Positions 1 through 9,229 of a stretch of 58,615 nt of DNA are shown here, one piece after another. Below the pieces are notes generated by a model, which made no database searches, was not told the DNA's origin, and saw only the letters and a program-made list of their open reading frames with translations. Made by a program: the position numbers and the translations under genes. Origin of the DNA: Microbacterium salitolerans (GTDB taxonomy: Bacteria; Actinomycetota; Actinomycetes; Actinomycetales; Microbacteriaceae); contig NZ_JAHKSH010000007.1 of NCBI RefSeq assembly GCF_019720895.1, positions 1 through 58,615 of the forward strand, given 5' to 3'. How positions within the stretch are numbered: position 1 is the stretch's first letter; the number at the start of each line of letters is the position of its first letter.

Positions 1-50
1 CCGATGGTACTGCACCGGGGACGGTGTGGGAGAGTAGGTCACTGCCGGAC
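1..50 (+). rRNA. 5S ribosomal RNA, 3' end (partial)
   Basis: The first 50 bases read like the 3' portion of a bacterial 5S rRNA: CCGATGGTACTGC followed by the conserved GTGGGAGAGTAGGTCACTGC block. The 5' part lies outside the window. A strong terminator follows about 15 bases later, as expected at the end of an rRNA operon. The exact 3' base cannot be fixed because the pairing 5' end is missing. Confidence 0.85.
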
Positions 51-64
51 TTCACTTAGAGATG

Positions 65-97
65 AAAGGGTCACCCAGTGTGGGGTGGCCCTTTCGT
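65..97 (+). terminator. Terminator of the rRNA operon
   Basis: A 12-bp hairpin (one G-T wobble) pairs 65-76 with 83-94 around a 6-base loop. There is no long T-run, which is common in high-GC actinobacteria. Its position directly after the 5S rRNA supports transcription termination of the rrn operon. Confidence 0.75.
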
Positions 98-181
98 CGT
101 TTACGGACCCGACTTATGCTCGGGAGATGGACATCGGGGCGTGCCGGCTCGGCGCAGCGCCCGCGCAATAGGGGAGTGGAC

Positions 182-2215
182 ATGGCCACCGACGATAGAC
201 ACGACAACGGCGAGCGACGCGACGGCGATCGCCGGCAGCGTCGCGATGACGGTGGCCGTCGTTCGGAGCGCGATGATCGCTCCGGCGGCGCGCGGAGGGA
301 CGACGGTGCGCGTCGCGAAGGCGACCGACCGCGTTCTGGGCGTGATGACCGGGATCGTCGGGGCACAGGCGGCGACCGCCCCCGCTATGGACGTGACGAC
401 CGGTCCGGTGGCGCGCGGAGGGATGACCGCTCGGGTCGGAATGGCTACGGGCGTGATGACCGTTCTGGTGGCGATCGTCCGCGTTACGGGCGTGATGACC
501 GCTCCGGTGCGGCGCGCGGAGACCGTGACGGTGGCGCGCGAAGGGACGATCGTTCGAGCCGGGATGGCTACGGACGTGACCAGCGTTCTGGTGGGGATCG
601 TCCGCGGTATGGGCGTGATAACCGTGATCGTCGCGGCTCGAGCTCCGATCGTCCCCGCTACGGTCGCGACGAGCGTTCCGGCGGTGGACGCGACGCCGGT
701 CGCCCGAGCGCAGGTCGCGATGATCGTGATCGTCGGTTCTCCGGCGACAAGGACCGCGGACGCCCGCGTGGTGACGGTAACCGCGCGGCTGGCCGTGGCG
801 AGAGCTCGCGTTCGTGGCGCGACGGCGATCGACCCCGCCCGCCGTGGAACGAGGATCGCCGGCGTGATGGTGGCGAGCGCGGCCGCGGATACTCGTACGG
901 TGGGAGCCGTCCGTGGGAGAAGGACGCGGGTCGCGGATCTTCATCCCGCGACGGCGAACGGCGTGGAGGCCCTCGTCGCGACGACCGTCGCCCCTCCGAC
1001 GGTGGTGACCGTCGGTTTGATCGTCGTGACGAGCGTGGTGGTGACCGTCGGTTTGATCGTCGTGACGAGCGTGATGGCGATCGTCGGTTCGACCGGGATT
1101 CGCGTCCGCCCCAGGAGGATCGCGTCCGCGATCCCGAGCTTCCGGACGACATCACGCCGAAGGACCTCGCGCCCTCGGCACGCAACGAGCTCAAGACGCT
1201 GAGCAAGGAGAATGCGGAGCGCGTCGCGCGTCACATGGCGATGGCCGCCCGCACGATCGACGAGGACCCGCAGCTCGCGCACGAATACGCGCAGGCCGCG
1301 ATGCGTCATGCCGGTCGCGTCGCCGTCGCTCGCGAGACGCTCGCCGTCACCGCGTATGCGACAGGCGACTTCGCGCTCGCGCTGCGGGAGCTGCGCACGG
1401 TGCGCCGCATCACCGGTCGCAACGAGCACGTGGCGATGCTGGTCGACAGCGAGCGCGGCGTGGGCCGTCCCGAGAAAGCCCTGGAAGAGGGACGCGCCGC
1501 GGATCGCGACGCGCTTCCCGTGCAGCAGCGCGTCGAGCTCGCGATCGCGATGTCCGGTGCCCGGCTCGACCTCGGTCAGACCGAACTCGCACTGCACGAA
1601 CTCGACATCGCGGAAGACGATCCCAATCGCGCATTCGAGTGGAGCGCGGGGCTGTTCGCCGCGCGCGCGGCCGTGCTCGAGGATCTCGGCCGCGCGGAAG
1701 AGGCCGCGGAATGGGCACGCCGCGCCGAGATCGCCGCCGATGCGATCGCCTCCAAGCTCGCAGAAGACGACACGATCGAGATCGAGGAGATCGAGTTCGA
1801 GATGTCGGAGGATCTCGCTGTGCTGGATGCGGATCTGCACGGCGAGTCGGCTACGGCTTCCACGGACGTCGACGACGTTGAGTCCGAGTCCGAGTCCGAG
1901 TCCGAGTCCGAGTCCGAGTCCGAGTCCGAGTCCGAGTCCGAGTCCGAGTCCGAGTCCGAGTCCGAGTCCGAGTCCGAGTCCGACGCATCGTCGAACTCGG
2001 ACGCCGCGACCGCTGTCGAGGAGACGGTTGCTGTCGAGGAGACGGTTGCTGTCGAGGAGGTCTCAATCGAGGACGAGGTGTCCGAGCTCCTCGCCGATGC
2101 CGGGATCACGGACGACGCCGAGGAGGCCTCGGATTCTGCGGAGAGCGACCCGCAGGGCGAGGAGAAGCGGAACGACGACACGGAGGAAGACCGACCCGAT
2201 GGCGCTCTTTTCTAA
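182..2215 (+). CDS. Arg/Asp/Gly-rich disordered protein with helical TPR-like region and Ser-Glu repeat tail
   Basis: About 677 aa. I chose the ATG at 182 because the protein then opens MATDDRHDNGERRDGDRR; an upstream in-frame ATG at 62 would translate the rRNA terminator. Residues 1 to about 325 are a low-complexity tract built of repeated DDRSGG / YGRD / RRFDRRDERGG units, similar to RGG RNA-binding tails. A globular, Ala/Leu/Glu-rich region of about 230 aa follows, with spaced helices (AHEYAQAAMRHAGRV, ALALRELRTVRRITG, ALHELDIAED) that resemble TPR repeats. The tail is acidic and contains 17 Glu-Ser pairs. The stop overlaps the next gene by 17 bases, so translation is probably coupled. An RNA-binding or scaffolding role is inference from composition only; no enzyme motif is visible. 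Confidence 0.8.
   Translation: MATDDRHDNGERRDGDRRQRRDDGGRRSERDDRSGGARRDDGARREGDRPRSGRDDRDRRGTGGDRPRYGRDDRSGGARRDDRSGRNGYGRDDRSGGDRPRYGRDDRSGAARGDRDGGARRDDRSSRDGYGRDQRSGGDRPRYGRDNRDRRGSSSDRPRYGRDERSGGGRDAGRPSAGRDDRDRRFSGDKDRGRPRGDGNRAAGRGESSRSWRDGDRPRPPWNEDRRRDGGERGRGYSYGGSRPWEKDAGRGSSSRDGERRGGPRRDDRRPSDGGDRRFDRRDERGGDRRFDRRDERDGDRRFDRDSRPPQEDRVRDPELPDDITPKDLAPSARNELKTLSKENAERVARHMAMAARTIDEDPQLAHEYAQAAMRHAGRVAVARETLAVTAYATGDFALALRELRTVRRITGRNEHVAMLVDSERGVGRPEKALEEGRAADRDALPVQQRVELAIAMSGARLDLGQTELALHELDIAEDDPNRAFEWSAGLFAARAAVLEDLGRAEEAAEWARRAEIAADAIASKLAEDDTIEIEEIEFEMSEDLAVLDADLHGESATASTDVDDVESESESESESESESESESESESESESESESESESDASSNSDAATAVEETVAVEETVAVEEVSIEDEVSELLADAGITDDAEEASDSAESDPQGEEKRNDDTEEDRPDGALF
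1880..1981 (+). repeat. 17 perfect copies of hexanucleotide GAGTCC
   Basis: GAGTCC repeats 17 times without interruption and encodes (Glu-Ser)17 in the acidic tail of the preceding gene. Because the unit is 6 bp, copy-number changes keep the reading frame and would only lengthen or shorten the tail. Confidence 0.95.
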
Positions 2216-3236
2216 GAAGGCCGGCCCCACGCCCCTCGATGGCGTGGACGTGGTCTTCGCCGATCTCGACGGCATCGTCTACGCAGGTCCGGGAGCGATC
2301 CCGCATGCGATCGACGGGCTGAACAGGGCAGAGGCCGAGGGGCGGCGTCTCGGCTACATCACCAACAATGCGTCTCGCACCGACGTGTCGGTGGCGGCGC
2401 ACCTGACCGATCTGGGCCTGCACGCGGGTGCCGACGACATCGTGACGAGCCCTCAGGCCGCGGTGCGCCTGCTCGGCGAGAAGGTGCCGACGGGATCGAC
2501 GATCCTCGTCGTCGGCGGGGAGGGTCTCGTCGTCGAGCTCGAGAAGGCGGGCTACGTCGTCACGCGCAGCTCGCAGGACGAACCGGCCGCCGTCGTACAG
2601 GGCTTCAACCCCGATGTCGCGTGGACCGACCTCGCGGAGGCGGCGTTCGCACTGGCGACCCCCGAGGACGAGGGCGGGATCCCCTGGATCGCGACGAACA
2701 CCGACTGGACGATCCCGCGTGACCGTGGCGTCGCGCCCGGAAACGGCACGCTCGTGTCAGCCGTGCACACGGCGGTCGGCAGGCTCGCGACCGTCGCCGG
2801 CAAGCCGCAGGCGCCGATCTTCCATGCGGCGGTCTCGCGATTCGACGCGTCGAAGCCGCTCATGCTCGGTGACCGGCTCGATACGGACATCCAGGGCGCG
2901 TGCGCTGCCGAGATGGACTCGGCGATCGTCCTGACCGGGATCGATCGACCCAAGCACGTCCTCGCGGCGCTGCCGCACCAGCAGCCCACCTACATCCTCG
3001 GCGACCTGCGCGACCTGTTCGATCCGTACCCCACGGTCAGGCAGCGGAGCGACGTAACGACGGTCGGCGACGCGAAGGTGCGCATCGACGGGCCGCGAGT
3101 CGAGATCCTGGCCGAGGGGTCGAAGGACATCGATCTGCTGCGCGCCGGCGCGCACGCGATCTGGGCGACGGGCCGTCAGATCTTCGGCTTCGACGTGCCC
3201 GAGCGGCTGTATCGCGACACCTTCCATCGTCAGTGA
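2199..3236 (+). CDS. HAD-IIA family (NagD / phosphoglycolate phosphatase-like) hydrolase
   Basis: 345 aa. The ATG at 2199 has a strong ribosome binding site (GGAGGAAG at 2182-2189) and lies inside the end of the previous gene. Motif I is VVFADLDGIVYAG (nucleophile Asp in DLDG). Motif II is GYITNNASRT, typical of the HAD-IIA group that includes NagD, PNPPase and phosphoglycolate phosphatases. Motifs III/IV are in PLMLGDRLDTDIQGA. A small-molecule phosphatase acting on sugar phosphates or phosphoglycolate is the usual family role; the substrate cannot be read from sequence. It probably shares a transcript with the upstream gene and the tlyA-nadK-recN cluster. Confidence 0.9.
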   Translation: MALFSKKAGPTPLDGVDVVFADLDGIVYAGPGAIPHAIDGLNRAEAEGRRLGYITNNASRTDVSVAAHLTDLGLHAGADDIVTSPQAAVRLLGEKVPTGSTILVVGGEGLVVELEKAGYVVTRSSQDEPAAVVQGFNPDVAWTDLAEAAFALATPEDEGGIPWIATNTDWTIPRDRGVAPGNGTLVSAVHTAVGRLATVAGKPQAPIFHAAVSRFDASKPLMLGDRLDTDIQGACAAEMDSAIVLTGIDRPKHVLAALPHQQPTYILGDLRDLFDPYPTVRQRSDVTTVGDAKVRIDGPRVEILAEGSKDIDLLRAGAHAIWATGRQIFGFDVPERLYRDTFHRQ

Positions 3237-3261
3237 GGCGCGACGGCGTAGCCTGGAGGCC

Positions 3262-3402
3262 ATGACCGACGACAACGCCGAGAGCGAGCTGGTGAGCCGC
3301 CTCCCGATCATCGAGGACCAGCCGCTCTCCGAGCGCGCGGAGGCGTACCGCGCGCTCCACGACGATCTGTCGGCCCGCCTCGAGCAGGCTCCCGAGGCGT
3401 GA
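3262..3402 (+). CDS. Small acidic conserved-position protein (46 aa)
   Basis: A 46-codon reading frame from ATG 3262 to TGA 3400-3402. It begins MTDDNAESELVSRLP and continues with a helical, charged segment (ERAEAYRALHDDLSARLEQ). GGAGG at 3255-3259 sits close to the ATG, and a TAGCCT -10-like hexamer lies just upstream at 3249-3254. Its stop overlaps the GTG start of tlyA in a GTGA junction, which argues that it is translated. I recognise no domain; in actinobacteria a similarly short protein often sits between the HAD phosphatase and tlyA, so it may be a real conserved gene. Confidence 0.7.
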   Translation: MTDDNAESELVSRLPIIEDQPLSERAEAYRALHDDLSARLEQAPEA

Positions 3403-4223
3403 GCGCGCGGCTCGACGCCGAGCTCGCGGCTCGCGGTCTCGCGCGTTCCCGCACGCACGCGGCACGTCTCGTCGCGGACGGCCGTGTGACGATCGACGGC
3501 GTGATCGAGCGGAAGAGCTCTACGAAGGTCGCGGTCGACCAGCGGCTCGATGTCGACGCCGACCAGTACGTCAGTCGGGCCGCGCACAAGCTCATCGCCG
3601 CGCTCGACGTGTTCGACATCGACGTCACCGGCCGCACGGCGCTCGATATGGGCGCCTCCACGGGCGGATTCACACAGGTGCTGCGCGAGCGAGGGGCGGA
3701 TCCGGTGCTCGCGGTCGATGTCGGACATGACCAGATCGCGCCGGACATCGCCGCGGATCCCGGCGTGCGCGTCGTCGAGGGGTTCAACGTCCGTTTCATG
3801 ACGCCGGCCGCCCTGGCGGAAGCCAGCGGGATCGCGGACCCGCCCCGCATCGTGACGGGAGATCTTTCGTTCATCTCGCTCCGTCACGTCCTGCCCGCCG
3901 CCGTCGAGGTCGCGTCTCCCGACGCCGACCTGGTGCTGCTCGTCAAACCGCAGTTCGAGGTGGGCCGCACGAACGTCCGCGGTGGGATCGTCGAGGACCC
4001 GGCGCTGCGCGCCCAGGCGGTCCGCAACGTCCTCGCGCAGGCGGCGGACCTCGGGTGCGGGACGCTCGGAGTCATCCCGAGCCCGATCACGGGAACGCAC
4101 GGCAACGCCGAGGCGGTTGTTCATATCGGGCGCGGCCGCGGATCCGATCCGACAGAATGGGAAGACGAGGTCGTCGGCTTCGCGCAGGCTCCACCCGCAC
4201 CCGGTCCGAGAGGGGGACGATGA
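3399..4223 (+). CDS. tlyA: TlyA family 16S/23S rRNA 2'-O-methyltransferase
   Basis: 274 aa from the GTG at 3399. Residues 1 to about 60 form an S4 RNA-binding domain (LARSRTHAARLVADGRVTIDG). From about residue 75 an FtsJ-type Rossmann methyltransferase follows, with the SAM-binding motif ALDMGASTGGFTQV near residue 81 and a conserved LVKPQFEVG segment. Family members 2'-O-methylate cytidines in 16S and 23S rRNA and set sensitivity to capreomycin in mycobacteria. The start is chosen from the GTGA overlap with the small gene before it; the stop overlaps the ATG of nadK by four bases. Confidence 0.95.
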   Translation: MSARLDAELAARGLARSRTHAARLVADGRVTIDGVIERKSSTKVAVDQRLDVDADQYVSRAAHKLIAALDVFDIDVTGRTALDMGASTGGFTQVLRERGADPVLAVDVGHDQIAPDIAADPGVRVVEGFNVRFMTPAALAEASGIADPPRIVTGDLSFISLRHVLPAAVEVASPDADLVLLVKPQFEVGRTNVRGGIVEDPALRAQAVRNVLAQAADLGCGTLGVIPSPITGTHGNAEAVVHIGRGRGSDPTEWEDEVVGFAQAPPAPGPRGGR

Positions 4224-5203
4224 ACGCGCGCAACATCCTGATCGTGGCTCACGCGCATCGAGAGGACACGGTCGAAGCGGCGACGCGCATCGTCTCCATC
4301 ATCCGCGAGCAGGGCGCGACGCCCGTGTTCCCACCAGACGACCGGGCCGAGCTCGGCGAGCTCGTCCCGAGCTTCCTCGAGGTGGATGCGCTTGGCATCG
4401 ATGTCGCACTCGACACGATCGACGTCGCCATCGTGCTCGGCGGCGACGGCACGATCCTGCGAGCGGCCGAGCTCGTGCGCGGCGGCACGACGCCGATCCT
4501 CGGCATCAACATGGGGCATGTCGGCTTCCTCGCCGAGATCGAGCGCGACGACATGGACGATGCCGTCCACCGCATCCTCGCGGGCGACTTCGTCGTCGAG
4601 GAGCGTCTCGCGCTCGCGGTGAAGGTGCGCGATCGCACGGGCGAGCTCGTCTACGAGACGTGGGCGCTCAACGAGGCGTCGATCGAGAAGGACTCTCGTG
4701 AGCGCATGATCGAGATCGTCATCGAGATCGATGGGCGTCCGCTTTCGACGTTCGGTGCCGACGGGTGCGTCGTCTCGACGCCGACCGGATCCACGGCGTA
4801 CAACTTCTCGGCGGGCGGGCCCGTCATCTGGCCCACCGTTCAGGCGATCGCGGTCGTGCCGCTGTCCGCGCACGCGCTGTTCGCGCGACCGCTCGTGATC
4901 GGCCCCGACCACGCGGTCGCGGTCGAGGTGCGCGACGGCGGTCTCGGATCCGGGGTGCTGTGGTGCGACGGTCGCCGCTCGCACCTCCTGCCGGTCGGTG
5001 CGCGTGTCTCCGTGAAGCGCTCGGAGGACCCCGTCCGCCTCGCGCGACTGCACCCGGCGGCGTTCACCGACCGGCTGGTGCGCAAGTTCCAGCTTCCCGT
5101 GCACGGCTGGCGCGGTCCGACCGGCACGATGATGACCGAGGCGGTGAGCGTCATCCCGCCGGCGACGTCACGCCGCGACAGAAGGGGAGGACCGGCCTCG
5201 TGA
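4220..5203 (+). CDS. nadK: NAD kinase (ATP-NAD phosphotransferase)
   Basis: 327 aa, beginning MNARNILIVAHAHREDTVEA with the ATG overlapping the tlyA stop (ATGA). The nucleotide-binding GGDGTILRAAE motif, the NMGHVGFLAE segment and the glycine-rich TPTGSTAYNFSAGGP substrate loop are all intact. The enzyme phosphorylates NAD to NADP in the cytosol. The length is slightly above the common 300 aa because of an Arg-rich C-terminal tail. A 4-base overlap with recN continues the translationally coupled run. Confidence 0.96.
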   Translation: MNARNILIVAHAHREDTVEAATRIVSIIREQGATPVFPPDDRAELGELVPSFLEVDALGIDVALDTIDVAIVLGGDGTILRAAELVRGGTTPILGINMGHVGFLAEIERDDMDDAVHRILAGDFVVEERLALAVKVRDRTGELVYETWALNEASIEKDSRERMIEIVIEIDGRPLSTFGADGCVVSTPTGSTAYNFSAGGPVIWPTVQAIAVVPLSAHALFARPLVIGPDHAVAVEVRDGGLGSGVLWCDGRRSHLLPVGARVSVKRSEDPVRLARLHPAAFTDRLVRKFQLPVHGWRGPTGTMMTEAVSVIPPATSRRDRRGGPAS

Positions 5204-6888
5204 TCGAGGAGATCAAGCTGCACGACCTCGGTGTGATCGCTGACGCGACGCTGCCGATCGGACCGGGTTTCACCGCCATCACGGGAGAGACCGGTGCGGG
5301 GAAGACGATGGTCGTCACGGGCCTCGGCCTGCTGATGGGACAGCGCGCCGACAGCGGCACGGTCCGCTCCGGAGCCCGGCAGTCGGTCGTCGAGGGGATC
5401 TGGAACGTCCCGAACGCCGGTGGCGTCGCCGAGCGCGTGCGCGACGCGGGCGGCGACCTCGAGCCGATCGGGTCCGGACGCTGCGAGCTCTATCTCTCGC
5501 GCACGATCCAGGCGGAGGGGCGCAGTCGCGCGAGCGTCGGCGGTCGGGCGGCGCCCGCGGGAGTGCTCGTCGACCTCGCCGACAAGCTCGTCGCCGTGCA
5601 CGGCCAGACCGATCAGCTGCGCCTGAGATCCCAGGTGGCGCAGCGTGACGCGCTCGACCGCTTCGGCGGCGACGACCTCCAGGAGGCGCTGACGGCCTAC
5701 CGCGAGGCGTACGACGCGTGGAGCGCGATCGACCGCGAGCTGACGCAGCTGATCGGCGAGCGCGACATCCGCGCGGCCGAGGCCGATCGCCTGCGCGTCG
5801 CGCTCGGCGAGGTCGAGGCCATCGCGCCCGAGCAGGGCGAGGACGAGCAGATCGCTCAGCGCGCCGAGCGGCTGGCGAATGCGGAGCAGCTGCGAGAGGC
5901 CGCGCTCCTCGCCCGCGAGGGCCTGTCGAGCGAGGAGGGCGCGCCCGATGCTGCCACGATCATCGGCGAGGCGAAGCGGGCGCTCGATCGCGTGAGCGAC
6001 ACCGCGCTCGACGCGATCGGCACACAGCTCGCCGATCTCACCTACCGCGTGAGCGATCTCGCGGTCGAGCTGTCCAGCTACCTCGCCGATCTCGACGAGC
6101 ACGGCCCGCAGGAGCTCGCGGCGGTCGAGGAGCGCCGCGCGGCCCTCGGCGGCCTCGTGCGGGCGCACGGATCCCTCGACGCGGCGATCGAGCTGCTCGA
6201 GTCCGGATCCGCGCGCCTCGCCGAGCTCGACGACGACGGAGACCGGGTCGAGCGCCTCGGACAGCTCCGCGAGGGCGCACGCGGCGCGCTCGACGTCGCG
6301 GCGGAGCGGCTCACGGAGGCGCGTCGCGCGGCGGCCGAGCGACTGGGTGCCGCCGTCACGGACGAGCTGCACGCGCTCGCGATGCCCGACGCCCGTCTCG
6401 TCGTCGACGTCTCGCCGGGGGCGGAGCAGACGCACGGGCACGACGAGATCGCGTTCCTGCTCGCACCGCATCCCGGCGCGGAGCCGCGTCCCGTCGCGAA
6501 GGGCGCCTCCGGGGGAGAGCTCAGCCGTGTGATGCTGGCGATCGAGGTGGTCGTCGCGGCGACCGACCCCGTCCCCACGTTCATCTTCGACGAGGTCGAC
6601 GCCGGCATCGGCGGCGCGGCCGCGATCGAGGTGGGCCGTCGCCTCGCCAAGCTGGCGGAGACGGCACAGGTCATCGCCGTCACGCACCTGGGTCAGGTCG
6701 CGGCGTTCGCGAACAACCATCTGAACGTCGTGAAGTCGAGCGACGGATCCATCACGGCGTCGAGCGTGACGCGTCTGGACGGCGCCGAGCGGGAAGCCGA
6801 GATGGCTCGCCTGCTGTCGGGGATGGCCGACAGCGATGCGGCGATCGAGCACGCGCGCGAGCTCCTCGCGCTCGGCGTCGCGGCGTGA
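5200..6888 (+). CDS. recN: DNA repair protein RecN
   Basis: 562 aa from GTG 5200, opening VIEEIKLHDLGVIADA, the normal RecN N-terminus. Walker A is GETGAGKTM near residue 31. Two helical coiled-coil stretches occupy the middle. The C-terminal ABC signature GGELSRVMLAIEVV and Walker B FDEVDAGIGG are intact. RecN is an SMC-like ATPase that works in double-strand break repair. No LexA box is evident upstream because the gene is embedded in the nadK transcript. Confidence 0.96.
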   Translation: MIEEIKLHDLGVIADATLPIGPGFTAITGETGAGKTMVVTGLGLLMGQRADSGTVRSGARQSVVEGIWNVPNAGGVAERVRDAGGDLEPIGSGRCELYLSRTIQAEGRSRASVGGRAAPAGVLVDLADKLVAVHGQTDQLRLRSQVAQRDALDRFGGDDLQEALTAYREAYDAWSAIDRELTQLIGERDIRAAEADRLRVALGEVEAIAPEQGEDEQIAQRAERLANAEQLREAALLAREGLSSEEGAPDAATIIGEAKRALDRVSDTALDAIGTQLADLTYRVSDLAVELSSYLADLDEHGPQELAAVEERRAALGGLVRAHGSLDAAIELLESGSARLAELDDDGDRVERLGQLREGARGALDVAAERLTEARRAAAERLGAAVTDELHALAMPDARLVVDVSPGAEQTHGHDEIAFLLAPHPGAEPRPVAKGASGGELSRVMLAIEVVVAATDPVPTFIFDEVDAGIGGAAAIEVGRRLAKLAETAQVIAVTHLGQVAAFANNHLNVVKSSDGSITASSVTRLDGAEREAEMARLLSGMADSDAAIEHARELLALGVAA

Positions 6889-6958
6889 GTATGCTCGTGC
6901 TCAGTCCATTCCCAGCGCGCATGCGCGGCGCGCCCACCCGAGGATCTTCGCAGAGCGT

Positions 6959-6964
6959 TAGGAT
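6959..6964 (+). promoter_or_regulatory. Possible pyrG -10 element
   Basis: TAGGAT matches the actinobacterial TANNNT -10 pattern and lies 11 bases before the pyrG ATG, in the 87-base gap after recN. The implied leader would be only a few bases long. I see no convincing -35 hexamer, so this is tentative. Confidence 0.3.
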
Positions 6965-6975
6965 TGAAGCCCGTG

Positions 6976-8658
6976 ATGCAGACTTCTGACGCGGCGACAA
7001 ACGACACCACCAAGCACATCTTCGTGACGGGCGGTGTCGTTTCCTCATTGGGCAAGGGACTCACGGCAGCCAGCCTGGGCAACCTCCTCACGGCGCGCGG
7101 TCTGCACGTGGTCATGCAGAAGCTCGATCCCTACCTCAACGTCGACCCGGGGACGATGAATCCGTTCCAGCACGGGGAGGTCTTCGTGACCGACGACGGC
7201 GCGGAGACCGACCTCGACATCGGCCACTACGAGCGCTTCCTCGACATCAACCTGTCGCAGGCGGCGAACGTGACCACCGGCCAGGTGTACTCGCAGGTGA
7301 TCGCGCGCGAGCGCCGCGGCGAGTACCTCGGCGACACGGTGCAGGTGATCCCGCACATCTCCGACGAGATCAAGCGCCGCATGCGCCTGCAGGCCCAGGA
7401 CGACCCGAAGCCCGACGTGATCATCACGGAGGTCGGCGGCACCGTCGGCGACATCGAGTCGCAGCCGTTCCTCGAGTCGGCCCGCCAGATCCGCCATGAG
7501 CTCGGCCGCGACAACGTGTTCTTCGTGCATGTGTCGCTCGTGCCGTTCATGGGCGCGTCGGGCGAGCAGAAGACGAAGCCGACGCAGCACTCCGTGGCGG
7601 CCCTGCGCCAGGTCGGCATCCAGCCCGACGCGCTCGTGCTGCGCAGCGACCGTCCCGTCACGGACGGCAACATGGACAAGATCGCGCTGATGTGCGATGT
7701 GCCGCGTGAAGGCGTCGTCAACACGGTCGACCTGCCGAGCATCTACGACATCCCGTCGACGCTCAACGGCCAGGGCCTCGACGCGTTCATCGTGAATCGC
7801 TTCGGTCTCTCCACGGCCGGCGACGTCGACTGGTCGCGCTGGCAGAAGGTGCTCGACGCCGTGCATCACCCCAAGCACGAGGTCACGATCGGCCTCGTCG
7901 GCAAGTACATCGACCTGCCCGACGCGTACCTGTCGGTGACAGAGGCGCTCAAGGCGGGCGGCTTCGCGCAGGACACGAAGGTCAACATCCGCTGGATCGC
8001 GTCCGATCTGTGCGAGACGCCGGCTGGCGCCGCCGAGAACCTGGGCGAGCTCGACGGCATCTGCGTGCCCGGCGGGTTCGGCATCCGCGGCATCGAGGGC
8101 AAGCTCGGCGCGCTCCGGTTCGCCCGCGAGCAGGGCATTCCGACGCTCGGCCTCTGCCTCGGTCTGCAGTGCATGGTCATCGAGTACGCGCAGAACGTCG
8201 CCGGCATCGAGGGCGCGTCGTCGAGCGAGTTCGACCCCGAGACGGCGGCGCCGGTCATCGCGACGATGGCCGAGCAGGTCGAGATCCTCGAGGGCGGCGA
8301 TCTGGGCGGCACGATGCGTCTCGGGCTCTACCCCGCGAAGCTCGCGGAGGGGTCCATCGCCGCAGAGGTGTACGGATCCACGCAGGTCTCCGAGCGTCAC
8401 CGTCACCGCTACGAGGTGAACAACCGCTACCGCGACCAGATCGGCGAGGCGGGCCTGACGTTCTCCGGTCTCAACCCCGAGCTCGACCTCGTCGAGTTCG
8501 TCGAGCTGCCGCGCGACGTGCACCCGTACTACATCGCGACGCAGGCGCACCCTGAGCTGCGCTCGCGTCCGACCGAGGCGCACCCGCTCTTCCGCGGCCT
8601 CGTCGGCGCGGCCCTCGAGCGCCACAGCTCGAGCGAGCTGTTCGAGGTCGAGGAGTGA
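6976..8658 (+). CDS. pyrG: CTP synthase
   Basis: 560 aa. It converts UTP, ATP and glutamine to CTP. The N-terminal synthetase domain starts [16 protein letters not shown]. The C-terminal class I glutamine amidotransferase domain has the nucleophile Cys in [12 protein letters not shown] and the catalytic His-Glu in ATQAHPE. I used ATG 6976 ([20 protein letters not shown]); GTG 6973 and TTG 6964 are in frame just upstream and cannot be excluded. The stop overlaps the start of the NUDIX gene. Confidence 0.96.
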   Translation: MQTSDAATNDTTKHIFVTGGVVSSLGKGLTAASLGNLLTARGLHVVMQKLDPYLNVDPGTMNPFQHGEVFVTDDGAETDLDIGHYERFLDINLSQAANVTTGQVYSQVIARERRGEYLGDTVQVIPHISDEIKRRMRLQAQDDPKPDVIITEVGGTVGDIESQPFLESARQIRHELGRDNVFFVHVSLVPFMGASGEQKTKPTQHSVAALRQVGIQPDALVLRSDRPVTDGNMDKIALMCDVPREGVVNTVDLPSIYDIPSTLNGQGLDAFIVNRFGLSTAGDVDWSRWQKVLDAVHHPKHEVTIGLVGKYIDLPDAYLSVTEALKAGGFAQDTKVNIRWIASDLCETPAGAAENLGELDGICVPGGFGIRGIEGKLGALRFAREQGIPTLGLCLGLQCMVIEYAQNVAGIEGASSSEFDPETAAPVIATMAEQVEILEGGDLGGTMRLGLYPAKLAEGSIAAEVYGSTQVSERHRHRYEVNNRYRDQIGEAGLTFSGLNPELDLVEFVELPRDVHPYYIATQAHPELRSRPTEAHPLFRGLVGAALERHSSSELFEVEE

Positions 8659-9221
8659 CAGACGTCCTGCGCGATGAGCCGCTCGAGGTCGACGTCACGC
8701 GGTCCGACGTCGTCTTCGACGGCGTCGTGTGGGACGTCCGGCAGGACCGATTCCGCTACGGCGACGACGAGCTGGTGCGGCACTACGTCGATCACACGGG
8801 CGCTGTCGCGGTCGTCGCGATCGACGATGCGGAGCGCGTGCTGCTGATCCAGCAGTACCGCCACCCGATCCGCGCACGCGACTGGGAGATCCCGGCGGGT
8901 CTCCTCGACGTCGAAGGGGAGGACCCGCGCGATGCCGCGGCGCGCGAGCTCGCGGAGGAGGCCGATCTCCTCGCGGACGAGTGGGAGGATCTGGGATCCT
9001 TCGCCCTCACGCCGGGCGGATCCTCGGAGCACATCCGCATCTTCCTCGCGACGGGCGTGCGTCCGACCGGTGAGACGTTCGCGCGCGGCGACGAGGAGGC
9101 GGACATCCGCACGGAGTGGGTGCCGATCGATCAGGCCGTGGCCGCGGTCGAAGAGGGGCGCATGCGCAATGCGGCCCTGGTGATCGGGATCCTGCTCGCC
9201 GCGCGGCGGCGCTCGGCCTGA
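8655..9221 (+). CDS. ADP-ribose pyrophosphatase-like NUDIX hydrolase
   Basis: 188 aa from GTG 8655, overlapping pyrG by four bases. The beta-strand core [20 protein letters not shown] and the NUDIX helix with REL..EE ([11 protein letters not shown]) match the NudF/ADP-ribose pyrophosphatase subfamily, which cleaves ADP-ribose to AMP and ribose 5-phosphate. The position between pyrG and xerD is conserved in many actinobacteria. Substrate choice is inferred from the subfamily resemblance. Confidence 0.9.
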   Translation: MTDVLRDEPLEVDVTRSDVVFDGVVWDVRQDRFRYGDDELVRHYVDHTGAVAVVAIDDAERVLLIQQYRHPIRARDWEIPAGLLDVEGEDPRDAAARELAEEADLLADEWEDLGSFALTPGGSSEHIRIFLATGVRPTGETFARGDEEADIRTEWVPIDQAVAAVEEGRMRNAALVIGILLAARRRSA

Positions 9222-9229
9222 GGCGCACC

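Noticed and set aside
1880-1981. Possible CRISPR or minisatellite array
   Set aside because: The repeat is a 6-bp perfect coding tandem without spacers; no CRISPR array or cas gene is visible anywhere in the window.
4840-6852. A 670-codon open frame on the minus strand opposite nadK-recN
   Set aside because: It is a mirror of recN and nadK in high-GC DNA; composition is His/Arg-rich with no motif, and recN opposite is complete.
7045-8625. A 526-codon minus-strand frame opposite pyrG
   Set aside because: Its sequence is a low-complexity Val/Leu/Arg/His mixture typical of antisense frames; pyrG has all catalytic motifs.
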